From Chitinophaga dinghuensis (GTDB lineage Bacteria > Bacteroidota > Bacteroidia > Chitinophagales > Chitinophagaceae): a DNA stretch of 64,000 nucleotides. The stretch covers positions 310,001-374,000 of the forward strand of contig NZ_QLMA01000003.1 of NCBI RefSeq assembly GCF_003259435.1. Direction: 5' to 3'. Below are positions 36,755 to 46,475 of this stretch, in pieces. Position 1 is the stretch's first letter. Every line of letters starts with the position of its first letter. Under the pieces are notes generated by a model that saw only the letters and a list, made by a program, of their open reading frames with translations, was not told where the DNA came from and did not search any database. The translations under genes and the position numbers were made by a program.

Positions 36755-39121
36755 TTAGAAACCAATATTTACGCCGGCAAAGAAGTTAAATCCTGCCATT
36801 GGATAGTAATAATTATCTGGGACTACTTTCCCATTAGCATACATACCATAGGTACTGCCATTGGGTTGGTAGAGATTATTGAAGATGTTATTCAACATCA
36901 GTTGCACACCTAATTCGCGGAATAAAGGTTGTGGAATGATGTAATTGAATCGCAGGTCATTTACATAATAAGGATCAAGGCTACTTGCTTTATTGCCAGT
37001 GTTGTCCATGTATTGTCTGCTTACATATTTTCCTACCAGATCAATGTTCAGGTTTTTGATGGGTTTAGCGGTCAGGATATAACCGCCAACGAATGCAGGG
37101 GAGTAGGAGATATCAGTATTCCCGAATTGCAACGTATGAGGGGTGTTGTCCGCATCGTAGTAGATACCAGCAAAGTCCAGCACTTTGTTTTGGCTGAGGG
37201 CTGCATTGGCAGAGAGGGAGAAGATGTGATTTAATTTTACATTTCCCTGGATTTCTACACCGAGGCGGTAACTTTTAGGAATATTGGTACGTACGTAGGC
37301 ACCTACATCATTGAGTTTGCCGGTTTGAACCAGTTGATTGCGGTAGTTCATGTAGTACACATTTCCTTGGATAGAGGCAATGCTATTACTCCAGTTGTAT
37401 CCGGCTTCGAGGTCGCGGAGTACTTCGGGTTTCGGTTCATTAGCGCCGATATTGGATTCGAAATCCGTACGGTTAGGTTCTTTATGTCCTACAGCAAAGG
37501 AAGCAAATATCCGGTTATTGGTATTGATGTAATAATTGATACCTGCTTTAGGATTAAAGAAATTATAATTCACGTGTGGCTTGTAATCTGGCGCATCATC
37601 GAAGCCGTTCATGTTATACTGTACATTCCGGTATTGCATGTCTACAAATAATTGGAAGGCAGTGGTGAGTTTATACTGTCCCTTCCAGTAGATATTGAAA
37701 TCGTTTTTGTCCGCAGGAAAGCGGTTGTATTCATGATCTTTATCGATGCCGGCATAAGCCCAGATAATTTTATCATAATGCTGACCTTCGTAACGGTTCC
37801 AGCCGCCACCGAGGCTCCAGTTGAAGCGGTTACCAGTACGATTTACAGAGAAGATACCGCCATAGAAGTAGTTGTCCAGCCAGAGTTGACGAACAAGATC
37901 TGTGGTGTCAACAGTGGCGCCATTGATTTGTACAGGCGTGAGGCCGTAATCCGAAAATGCCTGCTTCGCTTTGTACTCTTCGTAGTATCCGCGGCCACGG
38001 GTAAGGTGTCCGGCAACATTGAAATTAAGATGTGAATTAATTTCCTGGTTAAGGAATAACTGGTAATGATCTTGTTGGTAGTTATCAGTTTGATTGTCGT
38101 AAGGCGTACCTGGTTTTTCTGTACCGGCAGGATTATAGGTGCGGTCTGTTGACAACAATGCTTGTGGAACGCCATACCAGGCCTGATAAGTTTTCTCTTT
38201 TCCGGAGAATACATTCAGTCGTACTGCCGTTTTCTTGGAAATATACGCAGCTGAGGTATAGAATGATTTCAAGTCAGAAGAAGCACGATCAATATAACCG
38301 TCAGAAGATATTTTTGACAGACGTGCATCGATGGTGAAGTGATCATTGATTAATCCGGAACCCACTTTAACAGTGTGTTTCCAGCTATTGAATGAACCGA
38401 AGCTGTTGCTGATGTCGCCATAGGCTTTGTCGCGGAATTCGTTCGTACTCAGATTGAGCGTTGCACCGAATGCACCAGCTCCATTGGTAGACGTACCTAC
38501 GCCGCGCTGTAACTCAATACTGTTCACAGAACTGGCGAAATCCGGCATATTCACAAAGAAAGTTCCCTGTGATTCCGCATCGTTGATGGGAATACCATTG
38601 ACAGTAACATTGATACGCGTAATGTCGGAGCCGCGCACACGCATACCAGTGTAGCCAATGCCTGTACCTGCATCAGAGCTGGTCACTACGGCTGGAAGCT
38701 GACTTAACAGAATAGGTAAGTCCTGGCCAAGATTTTCTTTTTTAATCTCCTCAGCAGAAAGTGTACTGTTGACAAAAGGAGAGTTCTTGCCTGCACGGAG
38801 ACTGCTGATTTCAACTGGTTTCACAAATAGGCCAGTTTCTTCCAGATGAATATCCTGTTTGGTATTGTCAGCTGTCTCAATAGGGGCGGAATATGCTTTG
38901 AAGCCTAAATATGTCGCCTGTAATTTGAATTGACCTTTCTTTTTCAGGTGGATGCTGTAATGCCCTTTGCTATCAGTCAGTGTGCCTTGTTGGTTGATGG
39001 ATACGGATACCCCTTCCAAAGGTTGGCCGTTGGCTTTGTTAGTAACGGTACCGGTTACAACGGATTGTGCTTGTAAAGTACCTGCTGTACCCAGCAGTAC
39101 CCACAACAGTAACTGTTTCAT
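36755..39121 (-). CDS. TonB-dependent outer-membrane receptor, likely thiamin transporter
   Basis: A 788-residue TonB-dependent receptor. After a signal peptide (TLQAQ) comes a carboxypeptidase-regulatory-like domain (about 20-105, VTGTVTNKANGQPLEGVSV), then the plug (about 120-230, with GYTGMRVRGSD and VNGIPINDAESQ) and a barrel ending in FFAGVNIGF. Substrate cannot be read from the protein itself, but a TPP riboswitch lies 28 nt before its start. Riboswitch-controlled receptors of this type are predicted thiamin or thiamin-precursor importers in Bacteroidota. No partner permease is nearby. Confidence 0.9.
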   Translation of the reverse strand: MKQLLLWVLLGTAGTLQAQSVVTGTVTNKANGQPLEGVSVSINQQGTLTDSKGHYSIHLKKKGQFKLQATYLGFKAYSAPIETADNTKQDIHLEETGLFVKPVEISSLRAGKNSPFVNSTLSAEEIKKENLGQDLPILLSQLPAVVTSSDAGTGIGYTGMRVRGSDITRINVTVNGIPINDAESQGTFFVNMPDFASSVNSIELQRGVGTSTNGAGAFGATLNLSTNEFRDKAYGDISNSFGSFNSWKHTVKVGSGLINDHFTIDARLSKISSDGYIDRASSDLKSFYTSAAYISKKTAVRLNVFSGKEKTYQAWYGVPQALLSTDRTYNPAGTEKPGTPYDNQTDNYQQDHYQLFLNQEINSHLNFNVAGHLTRGRGYYEEYKAKQAFSDYGLTPVQINGATVDTTDLVRQLWLDNYFYGGIFSVNRTGNRFNWSLGGGWNRYEGQHYDKIIWAYAGIDKDHEYNRFPADKNDFNIYWKGQYKLTTAFQLFVDMQYRNVQYNMNGFDDAPDYKPHVNYNFFNPKAGINYYINTNNRIFASFAVGHKEPNRTDFESNIGANEPKPEVLRDLEAGYNWSNSIASIQGNVYYMNYRNQLVQTGKLNDVGAYVRTNIPKSYRLGVEIQGNVKLNHIFSLSANAALSQNKVLDFAGIYYDADNTPHTLQFGNTDISYSPAFVGGYILTAKPIKNLNIDLVGKYVSRQYMDNTGNKASSLDPYYVNDLRFNYIIPQPLFRELGVQLMLNNIFNNLYQPNGSTYGMYANGKVVPDNYYYPMAGFNFFAGVNIGF

Positions 39122-39148
39122 GTATGTGTATATATTAACTGTTTTTCA

Positions 39149-39225
39149 CTTTCCTAACCAGCATTACCTGGTCCAGGTTCTTTGGGTGTGATCTCAGCCT
39201 GAAAGTAAGGCACCCCATGTGAAAG
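39149..39225 (-). ncRNA. TPP riboswitch (THI element)
   Basis: On the minus strand the conserved THI-box blocks appear in order: CTTTC of P1 (39221-39225), GGGGTGCC (39209-39216), CTGAGA (39192-39197), ACCC, AACCTGGACCAGGTAATGC (within 39160-39179), GCTGG and the closing GAAAG of P1 (39149-39153). The aptamer ends 28 nt before the receptor ATG and no terminator intervenes, so control is probably at translation start: thiamin pyrophosphate would shut off synthesis of the receptor. Confidence 0.95.
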
Positions 39226-39247
39226 CGACTGAAAGTCGTTTCCGATG

Positions 39248-39255
39248 CAAAGGTA
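39248..39255 (-). promoter_or_regulatory. -7 box of the receptor promoter
   Basis: TACCTTTG on the minus strand, a perfect TAnnTTTG match, 23 nt upstream of the riboswitch. A T-rich stretch near 39272-39277 is the only candidate for the -33 element. Confidence 0.5.
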
Positions 39256-39461
39256 TGCATGACCCAACGAAAAAAATAATAATTTTTATATATCCATGTC
39301 CGCAATGAAGAATGAACCACAAGATGTAAAGCAATTCGGATAGTGAAATATAGCATAATAGAGAGATACTATTCATCGCCTTGCATTTGATCATCATCGT
39401 TTCAGTCTAAATAGCGCCCACCCTGAAATGTATTGTTTAACCCGTTTAATTTTTTAATGAG

Positions 39462-39872
39462 ATGATTAAACTACAATTGATTGGCCACCTGGGCCGCGAC
39501 GCCGTATTGAAAGAAGTAAATGGCGTATCCGTATTGAATTTTACCGTAGCCGCCAATGAACGCTTTCGGAATGCAGCCGGCGTACTCCAGGAACGAACTA
39601 CCTGGGTCGACTGCTCCCTCTGGGACCGACTGAATATGGCGCCTTATCTGTTACAGGGTACAATGGTCTATCTGGAAGGCTCTCCCAAAGTAGACGCCTA
39701 TATTAGTAATAATACGGGGGCATTGTCAGGAGCGCTACACCTCCGCGTAGGCGCCATTCAACTACTCAGTCGTAAAGAAGAAGAAAAACGAAAAGCAACC
39801 GCCTCCAATATTCCTCCAATGCCAGAAGCGGTGCAAGAACAGGAAATGCCCGCAGATGATCTTCCTTTTTAG
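39462..39872 (+). CDS. ssb: Single-stranded DNA-binding protein
   Basis: A 136-residue SSB with one OB fold (about 1-105): KLQLIGHLGRDAVLKEVNG, VLNFTVAANERF, TTWVDCSLWDRL and GTMVYLEGSPKVDAY. The C-terminus ends in the acidic partner-binding tip DDLPF. The linker is short compared with the usual 150-180 residues, and it is a solo gene, so it may be an accessory SSB paralogue. Confidence 0.9.
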   Translation: MIKLQLIGHLGRDAVLKEVNGVSVLNFTVAANERFRNAAGVLQERTTWVDCSLWDRLNMAPYLLQGTMVYLEGSPKVDAYISNNTGALSGALHLRVGAIQLLSRKEEEKRKATASNIPPMPEAVQEQEMPADDLPF

Positions 39873-40076
39873 ATCGTGAGAAGGAACCATGTCCCTGTTG
39901 CCGATGGGTGAAATTCATGTTTCGCATCCATCAAAATCCAGATCTAACCATAAAATCTAATAGTAAATATATTTATTTATCCCTCGCAAAAATGCCTTTG
40001 ATCTTGGTCGGTAAATAGCCTGTAATCCGCTGCTATCAATCATTTTGGGGTTTAGTTATATAGTTGTTATCTACTA

Positions 40077-40101
40077 TAAGTCACGCTGTTTAGCGTGACT
40101 T
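40077..40101. terminator. Hairpin upstream of the tRNA gene
   Basis: TAAGTCACGC / GCGTGACTTA perfect stem with a short loop. It is followed by T-rich DNA and lies directly before the tRNA promoter. Confidence 0.55.
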
Positions 40102-40123
40102 ATTTGTGTTTTTTGAAAATATA

Positions 40124-40154
40124 TTTGGCGCGAATAGAAAAAAACCTATCTTTG
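40124..40154 (+). promoter_or_regulatory. Consensus Bacteroidota promoter of tRNA-fMet
   Basis: TTTG at 40124-40127 and TATCTTTG at 40147-40154 with a 19-nt spacer: an exact match to TTTG-N19-TAnnTTTG. It would start transcription just before the tRNA. Confidence 0.8.
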
Positions 40155-40163
40155 CACCCTCAT

Positions 40164-40235
<72 letters not shown>

Positions 40236-40266
40236 CAAATAGATGCTAAGTGCATCAAAGAAACAG

Positions 40267-40291
40267 AGCCGAAGAAATTCGGCTTTTTTTA
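40267..40291 (+). terminator. Terminator of the tRNA gene
   Basis: AGCCGAA / TTCGGCT stem with a GAAA tetraloop-like turn and a T7 tail, 31 bp after the tRNA. Confidence 0.85.
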
Positions 40292-40478
40292 TTTGCAGGG
40301 AGTTCATACAGCGTTTTTCTCGCATATATATACACAGCGGCGTAGATACAAAGCAGATTGAACCGGATTTTTCCGGGAATACAATATCGACAACAAGAAT
40401 TTTTGATGGATATTTGAGTAAGATTACACCTTACTCCTTTGCGCTGCTACAGGAAACAACACACAACTAAACAGGGAT

Positions 40479-41351
40479 ATGATGCATAAAGCAGGTTTTG
40501 TAAACATTTTCGGTAAGCCCAATGCGGGAAAAAGCACACTGTTAAACGCTATCATCGGCGAGAAACTGGCTATTATTTCACCTAAGGTGCAAACCACCAG
40601 GCATCGTATTACCGGCGTTCTTACCGAACCTGGATACCAAATCGTTTTTTCCGATACTCCCGGAATCATCGATCCTAAATATAAACTCCATGAAAAAATG
40701 ATGGGCGCCGTGAAGTCTGCCCTCGAAGATGCAGACGTCGCTCTCCTCATCATGGACGCTAAAGATAACCTGGAAGAAAACCTCGAACTCTTCAGCTCCC
40801 TTAAATTAAAGGTTCCTACCATCCTCGTCATCAATAAAATGGATAACCTCCTCCAGGAAGACGTAGATGCTCTCGTGAAAAAATGCGAGGAATGGGGCAA
40901 AGCCAAAGTAGTCGTTCCCATCTCTGCCAAACAAGGCAAAAATGTGAAAAACCTCATGGCGGAAATCGTGAACCTCCTCCCGGAAGCAAACCCATTCTAT
41001 CCGGAAGATACACTAACGGATAAGTCTACACGCTTTTTCGTAGCAGAAATGGTGCGTGAAAAAATCTTCCAGTTATTCGAAGAGGAAATTCCTTATCATA
41101 CTACAGTAATCGTGACACAGTTCCAGGAAAAGGAAACACTCACAAAAATTACTGCCGAAATAATTGTTACCAGAGAATCACAGAAAGCAATCATCCTTGG
41201 TGAAAAAGGAAAATCTATCCGTGAGCTGGGAACAAGAGCCCGTCAGGATATAGAGAAATTTATCGAACGTAAAGTATTCCTTGAACTGTTTGTGAAAGTA
41301 AGAGGAAAATGGCGCGATAATGACACCTTCCTGAAAGAATACGGGTACTGA
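40479..41351 (+). CDS. era: GTPase Era
   Basis: An essential GTPase binding the 3' end of 16S rRNA and assisting 30S assembly. The 290-residue protein has G1 GKPNAGKST, G2/switch I near TTRHRITG, G3 DTPGI, G4 NKMD and G5 ISAKQG, followed by a C-terminal KH domain with VKVRGKWRDND. An AGGG ribosome site precedes the start. It is followed by der, another ribosome-assembly GTPase. Confidence 0.96.
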   Translation: MMHKAGFVNIFGKPNAGKSTLLNAIIGEKLAIISPKVQTTRHRITGVLTEPGYQIVFSDTPGIIDPKYKLHEKMMGAVKSALEDADVALLIMDAKDNLEENLELFSSLKLKVPTILVINKMDNLLQEDVDALVKKCEEWGKAKVVVPISAKQGKNVKNLMAEIVNLLPEANPFYPEDTLTDKSTRFFVAEMVREKIFQLFEEEIPYHTTVIVTQFQEKETLTKITAEIIVTRESQKAIILGEKGKSIRELGTRARQDIEKFIERKVFLELFVKVRGKWRDNDTFLKEYGY

Positions 41352-41427
41352 TTAATAAATTCCTGGTCTCCACTCCGTAGAGATACAGGTGATTACGACA
41401 ATCAATTAATTACTAAAAGAGATTATC

Positions 41428-42741
41428 ATGGCTGGATTTACTATTGCCATCGTTGGTCGCCCAAACGTGGGTAAATCAACATTGTTTAACCGCCTGCTGG
41501 AACAACGCAAGGCGATTGTGGATGATCAGAGCGGCGTAACCCGCGACCGCCAATATGGTGTGGCTGATTGGAATGGAAAAACCTTCAACGTAATCGATAC
41601 CGGTGGATTCGTTGCCGGCAGCGATGATGTTTTTGAACGCGAAATTCGCAAACAAGTGAAAATCGCTATGCAGGAAGCAAATCTCCTCCTCTTCCTGACA
41701 GATTGTACTACTGGTATCACCGACCTGGACTCAGAAGTAGCAGACCTGCTGCGTCGTAGCTCCAAACCTGTTTACCTCGTAGTAAATAAAGTAGACAACC
41801 AACAACGCGCCCTCGAAGCTACAGAGTTTTACAGCCTCGGCTTCGAACATATCTTCTTCCTTTCTTCTATGACAGGTAGCGGTACCGGCGAACTCCTGGA
41901 TGAGGTGGTAAGTCATATCACAGACGATATGGGCGAGGCCTCTATGGAAACAAACATCCCTAAAATTGCGATCATCGGTCAGCCTAACGTAGGAAAATCT
42001 TCCCTGCTGAATGCCCTGATCGGTGAAGAACGTAATATCGTGTCTGATATCGCTGGTACCACCCGCGATACCATCCACACCCACTATAACATGTTCCAGA
42101 AAGAATTCATGCTCATCGATACGGCCGGTATCCGCCGTAAAACGAAAGTGCAGGAAGACCTGGAATTCTATTCTGTTATCCGCGCTATCAAAGCCCTGGA
42201 TGAAGCAGACGTAGTTATGCTCCTCCTCGATGCCGAAAAAGGTATCACTGCGCAAGACCTGAACATCTTCAGTCTCGCTGCCAGAAAAGGGAAAGGCGTA
42301 GTGGTACTGGTCAACAAATGGGACCTCATGGAGAAATCCACCAATACGGCACGCGACTATGAGAAAGAACTCAAAAATCGCCTGGCTCCATTCTCTGACG
42401 TACCTATCATCTTCACCAGCGTAACAGAAAAACAACGTATTTTCAAAGCCATTGAAGCAGCGCTGGAAGTTTATGAAAACCGTACCCGCAAAATTCAGAC
42501 TTCTAAACTGAATGATGTGATGCTGAAAGCAATTGAAGCATATCATCCTCCTGTGGTACGCGGTATTCCTATCCGAATCAAATATGTTACCCAGCTGCCT
42601 ACGCATACGCCTGCGTTTGCGTTCTTCTGTAACCTGCCGGACGATGTGAAAGCGCCTTACAGAAACTACCTGGAAAACCAGATCCGTAGCCATTTTGACT
42701 TCCGTGGTGTACCAGTGAAGATTTTCTTCAGAAAGAAATAA
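41428..42741 (+). CDS. der: GTPase Der (EngA)
   Basis: A double-domain GTPase of 50S ribosome assembly. The first G domain carries GRPNVGKST (about 10-18) with DTGGF and NKVD, the second GQPNVGKSS (about 182-190) with DTAGI and NKWD. A KH-like domain closes the 437-residue protein. It follows era by 76 bp on the same strand. Confidence 0.96.
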   Translation: MAGFTIAIVGRPNVGKSTLFNRLLEQRKAIVDDQSGVTRDRQYGVADWNGKTFNVIDTGGFVAGSDDVFEREIRKQVKIAMQEANLLLFLTDCTTGITDLDSEVADLLRRSSKPVYLVVNKVDNQQRALEATEFYSLGFEHIFFLSSMTGSGTGELLDEVVSHITDDMGEASMETNIPKIAIIGQPNVGKSSLLNALIGEERNIVSDIAGTTRDTIHTHYNMFQKEFMLIDTAGIRRKTKVQEDLEFYSVIRAIKALDEADVVMLLLDAEKGITAQDLNIFSLAARKGKGVVVLVNKWDLMEKSTNTARDYEKELKNRLAPFSDVPIIFTSVTEKQRIFKAIEAALEVYENRTRKIQTSKLNDVMLKAIEAYHPPVVRGIPIRIKYVTQLPTHTPAFAFFCNLPDDVKAPYRNYLENQIRSHFDFRGVPVKIFFRKK

Positions 42742-42765
42742 TTATCAAGTTGTGGGTATAAATAT

Positions 42766-42795
42766 TTTGTAATTTGAAATTATTCTATACCTTTG
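42766..42795 (+). promoter_or_regulatory. Promoter of the small lipoprotein gene
   Basis: TTTG (42766-42769) and TACCTTTG (42788-42795) with an 18-nt spacer, close to the ideal Bacteroidota sequence, 33 bp before the ATG. Confidence 0.7.
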
Positions 42796-42827
42796 CGCCG
42801 GTTTTAACAAACTATAAACAACACAAG

Positions 42828-43043
42828 ATGAAAAAAGTATTTGTATTCGCAATCGCTGCTGGTATGTTCTTCGTAGCTTGCAATGGCGGTAAATCTGCTA
42901 ACACTGACTCTACTGCTACTACTGTTGACACTATGGCTGCTCAGCCAGTTGCTCCAGTTGTTGCTGATAGCGCTGCTCACGTTGATACTACTGTTCACGC
43001 TGCTGCTGATTCTGCTGCTGCTCAGGCTCCAGCTGCTAAGTAA
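42828..43043 (+). CDS. Small Ala-rich lipoprotein, probably highly expressed
   Basis: Seventy-one residues with a lipoprotein signal (lipobox FFVAC, Cys18) and a low-complexity mature part of Ala, Thr, Asp, Val and Pro. Codons are strikingly uniform (Ala almost always GCT, Thr almost always ACT), which together with a near-ideal promoter and strong terminators suggests high expression, perhaps as an abundant structural lipoprotein of the outer membrane. Family not recognised. Confidence 0.75.
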   Translation: MKKVFVFAIAAGMFFVACNGGKSANTDSTATTVDTMAAQPVAPVVADSAAHVDTTVHAAADSAAAQAPAAK

Positions 43044-43085
43044 GAGATTATTTATTGATAATATCTTTCTTGCAAGAAATTGAGA

Positions 43086-43113
43086 AGCTCATCGCCACGC
43101 GGTGAGCTTTTTA
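43086..43113 (+). terminator. Terminator of the small lipoprotein gene
   Basis: AAGCTCA / TGAGCTT stem with further GC pairs in the upper part and a T5 tail, 42 bp after the stop. Confidence 0.75.
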
Positions 43114-43138
43114 ATTTTATGAAAGTCGCAACGTCGCA

Positions 43139-43177
43139 AAAAAAGACCGGGTCTACTCAGTAGACCCGGTCTTTTTT
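43139..43177. terminator. Strong bidirectional terminator
   Basis: A perfect stem AAAAAAGACCGGGTCTA / TAGACCCGGTCTTTTTT between convergent genes, with A/T tails on both sides. Confidence 0.9.
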
Positions 43178-43195
43178 ATATATCTGCTATTACAA

Positions 43196-44068
43196 TTAAT
43201 CGTCCAGTAAACTGCACAGATTCGTCAATTCATCCTGCCTGTAGGCGTCTTTATCTTCCCGGAAACACTTGGAAAGCTCTTCCAGCAATAACTGGATAAT
43301 CCGCTTATTAGATTGCGGCTTGAAGAAAGACGGCATCGATGGTACAGAAACCCGCTTTAAATAGGTATCCACATCCTGTTGAGTATAAATCTGGCCCTGT
43401 ATAGGATCTATAAAGAACAGTATCCGGTAATCATCCGGCTCTATAGGCTCTGAAAAGTCCACAAAGGTGTCGAAATAGGCGAGGATAAACTGCCGCGGTA
43501 TATTCACCGCATAAACCGGTAAATCCAGCATATTACAGAGCGCCTGGTATATGATTCCATTTGTGAATGGATTACCTTTCTTGGATTCTATGACCTGGTT
43601 AATGAAAAACTGATTCTTACGCTGGTAAGAGATTTCCTCTCCCTTTAAACCAAAGTAGTTATAAATCATGCTGTTGAGCACGTTTATCTGCTCCAGTGGA
43701 GTAAGATAGTTGTTCAGCTCCAGCCAAATATTTCGCTTAATACGTTCTATTTCACTGTTTACCTGTCCTGCTGCCAGATCAGGAAACTGATATCTGGCAG
43801 TGAGAATAGCTCCCTGCAAAAGGTCCTGTGCCTCAGATAGGCTCCAATCTCGTAATGCGACCTGCAAATCCTGATAGTGCACACGATGAATGAGCAACTC
43901 TATTCGTTCCTGTATAGATTCGTCAATTGTATTCTCCCACAGGTTCTCCAGGTTCGGAATAATTTCTTTACCATACAGCAATATCTTGCTGGCAACGGTA
44001 TCAAATACTTCCTGATCCGGATCATCCAACAGGTGGAACAAAGCGTTTATTTCTCTGTTTTCGTGCAT
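43196..44068 (-). CDS. Transglutaminase-like (SirB1-type) protein
   Basis: A 290-residue protein starting MHENREINALFHLL. The N-terminal third is helical with HEAT-like pattern (LLDDPDQEVFDTVASKIL). The central part matches the SirB1/transglutaminase-like group: LEQINVLNSMIYNYFGLKGE, NPFTNGIIYQALCNMLDLPVYAVN and YRILFFIDP. The usual catalytic Cys position is not obvious, so an enzymatic role is uncertain. A longer frame overlapping the topA end exists, but its basic leader is probably untranslated. It follows topA. Confidence 0.72.
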   Translation of the reverse strand: MHENREINALFHLLDDPDQEVFDTVASKILLYGKEIIPNLENLWENTIDESIQERIELLIHRVHYQDLQVALRDWSLSEAQDLLQGAILTARYQFPDLAAGQVNSEIERIKRNIWLELNNYLTPLEQINVLNSMIYNYFGLKGEEISYQRKNQFFINQVIESKKGNPFTNGIIYQALCNMLDLPVYAVNIPRQFILAYFDTFVDFSEPIEPDDYRILFFIDPIQGQIYTQQDVDTYLKRVSVPSMPSFFKPQSNKRIIQLLLEELSKCFREDKDAYRQDELTNLCSLLDD

Positions 44069-44123
44069 GTCGACTGTGTAACAATGGTCAATCCCCTCGC
44101 CAGTTCCATGAAAATGGCTGTGA

Positions 44124-46475
44124 TTAAGCCTTTTTCTTCCTTGGCGGAGCTTTCTTCTTCGGCGGATTAGCTTTGGCTTCTTCAATAATCGCCTTGGCTT
44201 CCTCCACGGTAATGTCTGCGGCCTGGTCTATCCTTTCTTTAGGAATCTTGAAGTTCTTCAGTCCCTGCTTAATATAAGGTCCGTAAGGGCCTTTCAGAAT
44301 CTGAATTTTCTCTTTCTCAAATACTTTGATAGTACGCTCGTCTTTCGCAGTACGTTTTTCCACGATCAGTGGGGCAACTTCATCCAGTTCCACGGTGTAT
44401 GGGTCCATTTCCTTCTTCAGGGAATAGAATTTCTTGTCGTGCTGTGCATATGGTCCAAAGCGACCAATATTAATGATCACATCGGAATCTTCGAATTGTC
44501 CGAGGTTACGAGGTAAACGGAATAACTCCATAGCCTCTTCCAGGGAAATAGTCTCAATGCTTTGTGTCGGTTTCAGTTTCGCGAAACGTGGTTTCTCTTC
44601 ATCTTCCGCCTGACCAATCTGAATCATCGGGCCATATCTTCCCATACGGGCTACGATAGGCTTACCGGTCGACTCTTCCACTCCCAACTGACGTTCCCCT
44701 TTTACGCGCTCGGCTTTTTCCAGAGTGTTTTCTACATCCTGATGGAAAGGCTGGTAGAATTCTGCCAGCATTTTATTCCAAACCTTACGGCCATGAGCGA
44801 TTTCGTCAAATTCCCCTTCAATTTTAGCGGTAAAGCCATAATCCATTACGGAATTGAAGTATTGATTGAGGAAATCTGTTACAATCATACCCAGATCGGT
44901 AGGGAACAACTTGGACTTTTCAGCGCCGGTGTTCTCGCTTTCTGTCTGCTTGGTGATCTTATCCGCTTTCAGACTCAGAATGCGGAAATCTCTTTTCACA
45001 CCTTCTTTATCTCTCTTTTCTACATATCCACGTTTCTGAATAGTAGTAATAGTTGGAGCATAGGTAGACGGACGACCAATACCCAGTTCTTCCAGCTTTT
45101 TAACGAGACTGGCCTCAGTATATCTTGGCGCAGGACGGGAGAAACGCTCTGTAGCTTTCATCTCCTTCAGGTCCAGTGACTGTTTCACAGACAATGGAGG
45201 CAGAGAACCTTCCTGGCTGTCATCTTCATTTACATCTTCATCGTCATGGCCTTCCATATATATTTTCAAGAAGCCATCGAATTTCAGCACCTCTCCGCTG
45301 GCTGTCAGCTCTTCATGATTGGTGGAAATATCAATTTTGGCAATGGTCTTCTCCAGCTCTGCATCTGCCATCTGGCTGGCGATCGTACGCTTCCAGATCA
45401 GTTCATACAGCTTACGGGCATCCGCATCGTTTACAGTGGTGTTTTCCATGTAAGTAGGACGGATGGCCTCGTGCGCTTCCTGGGCCGACTCATTCTTATT
45501 CTTGAATTTTCTATGCTGGTGGTATTTCTCTCCATAGTTACCAGTGATCGCTTTCTGGATATCTGCCAGCGCTGTATCAGAGAGGTTTACGGAGTCAGTA
45601 CGCATATAGGTGATGTTACCGCTTTCATACAACTTCTGCGCGAGCAGCATGGTTTTAGAAACGCTGTAACCCAGTTTGCGGCTGGCTTCCTGTTGGAGAG
45701 TAGAAGTAGTGAAAGGAGCTGCGGGAGATTTCTTCCCTGGTTTTACCTGGATATCCTTTACGGTGTAAGCCGCGCCTACACACTGTTGCAGGAACTTCTC
45801 AGCATCCTCTGCAGTCTTGAATTTATTCGGACCTTCCGCCTTAAAGGAAATACTTTTGCCATTGATATCTTTACCGGTAAACCAGGCTTCTACCTTAAAT
45901 GTACTGACAGCAGAGAAACCATTGATCTCTCTTTCCCGCTCTACAATCAACCGAACAGCAACAGACTGTACACGTCCGGCAGACAAAGAGTTACGCATAC
46001 TCATTTTGCGCCAGAGAACAGGAGATAATTCAAAACCTACTATACGATCCAGTATACGACGGGCCTGCTGTGCATTGACACGGTCCATATCCAGCATACG
46101 CGGATGTTGAACGGCATTTTCAATGGCAGGCTTGGTGATTTCATGGAAAACAATACGTTTGGTACTTTTCGGATCGAGGCCCAATACCTCGCACAAATGC
46201 CATGAAATGGCTTCCCCTTCACGGTCCTCATCCGTTGCTAACCATACCTCATCGGTATCTTTGGCCAGCTTCTTCAGGTCTTTTACAACCTTTTCCTTAT
46301 CTTCCGGTATTACATATTTAGGCTTGAAGTTATTATCGATGTCAATGCCCATGTCATCCTTCTCCAGGTCACGTATGTGACCAAAGCAGGATTTGACTTC
46401 AAAGTCCTTTCCCAGAATCTTTTCAATGGTTTTGGCCTTTGCTGGGGACTCAACTATAACTAAATTTTTTGCCAT
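44124..46475 (-). CDS. topA: DNA topoisomerase I
   Basis: A type IA topoisomerase that relaxes negative supercoils. The 783-residue protein has a Toprim domain with VIVESPAKAKTIEKIL and TDEDREGEAISWHL (about 81-94) and the catalytic Tyr290 in GNITYMRTDS. The C-terminus has three short Toprim-C repeats (MGRYGPMIQIG, IGRFGPYAQH, KGPYGPYIKQG) instead of Cys4 zinc fingers, then a basic tail PPKKKAPPRKKKA. This zinc-free form is common in Bacteroidota. Confidence 0.96.
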   Translation of the reverse strand: MAKNLVIVESPAKAKTIEKILGKDFEVKSCFGHIRDLEKDDMGIDIDNNFKPKYVIPEDKEKVVKDLKKLAKDTDEVWLATDEDREGEAISWHLCEVLGLDPKSTKRIVFHEITKPAIENAVQHPRMLDMDRVNAQQARRILDRIVGFELSPVLWRKMSMRNSLSAGRVQSVAVRLIVEREREINGFSAVSTFKVEAWFTGKDINGKSISFKAEGPNKFKTAEDAEKFLQQCVGAAYTVKDIQVKPGKKSPAAPFTTSTLQQEASRKLGYSVSKTMLLAQKLYESGNITYMRTDSVNLSDTALADIQKAITGNYGEKYHQHRKFKNKNESAQEAHEAIRPTYMENTTVNDADARKLYELIWKRTIASQMADAELEKTIAKIDISTNHEELTASGEVLKFDGFLKIYMEGHDDEDVNEDDSQEGSLPPLSVKQSLDLKEMKATERFSRPAPRYTEASLVKKLEELGIGRPSTYAPTITTIQKRGYVEKRDKEGVKRDFRILSLKADKITKQTESENTGAEKSKLFPTDLGMIVTDFLNQYFNSVMDYGFTAKIEGEFDEIAHGRKVWNKMLAEFYQPFHQDVENTLEKAERVKGERQLGVEESTGKPIVARMGRYGPMIQIGQAEDEEKPRFAKLKPTQSIETISLEEAMELFRLPRNLGQFEDSDVIINIGRFGPYAQHDKKFYSLKKEMDPYTVELDEVAPLIVEKRTAKDERTIKVFEKEKIQILKGPYGPYIKQGLKNFKIPKERIDQAADITVEEAKAIIEEAKANPPKKKAPPRKKKA

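Noticed and set aside
41731-42693. Minus-strand frame of 320 codons opposite der
   Set aside because: It is a shadow of the GTPase gene: conserved GTPase motifs are all on the plus strand.
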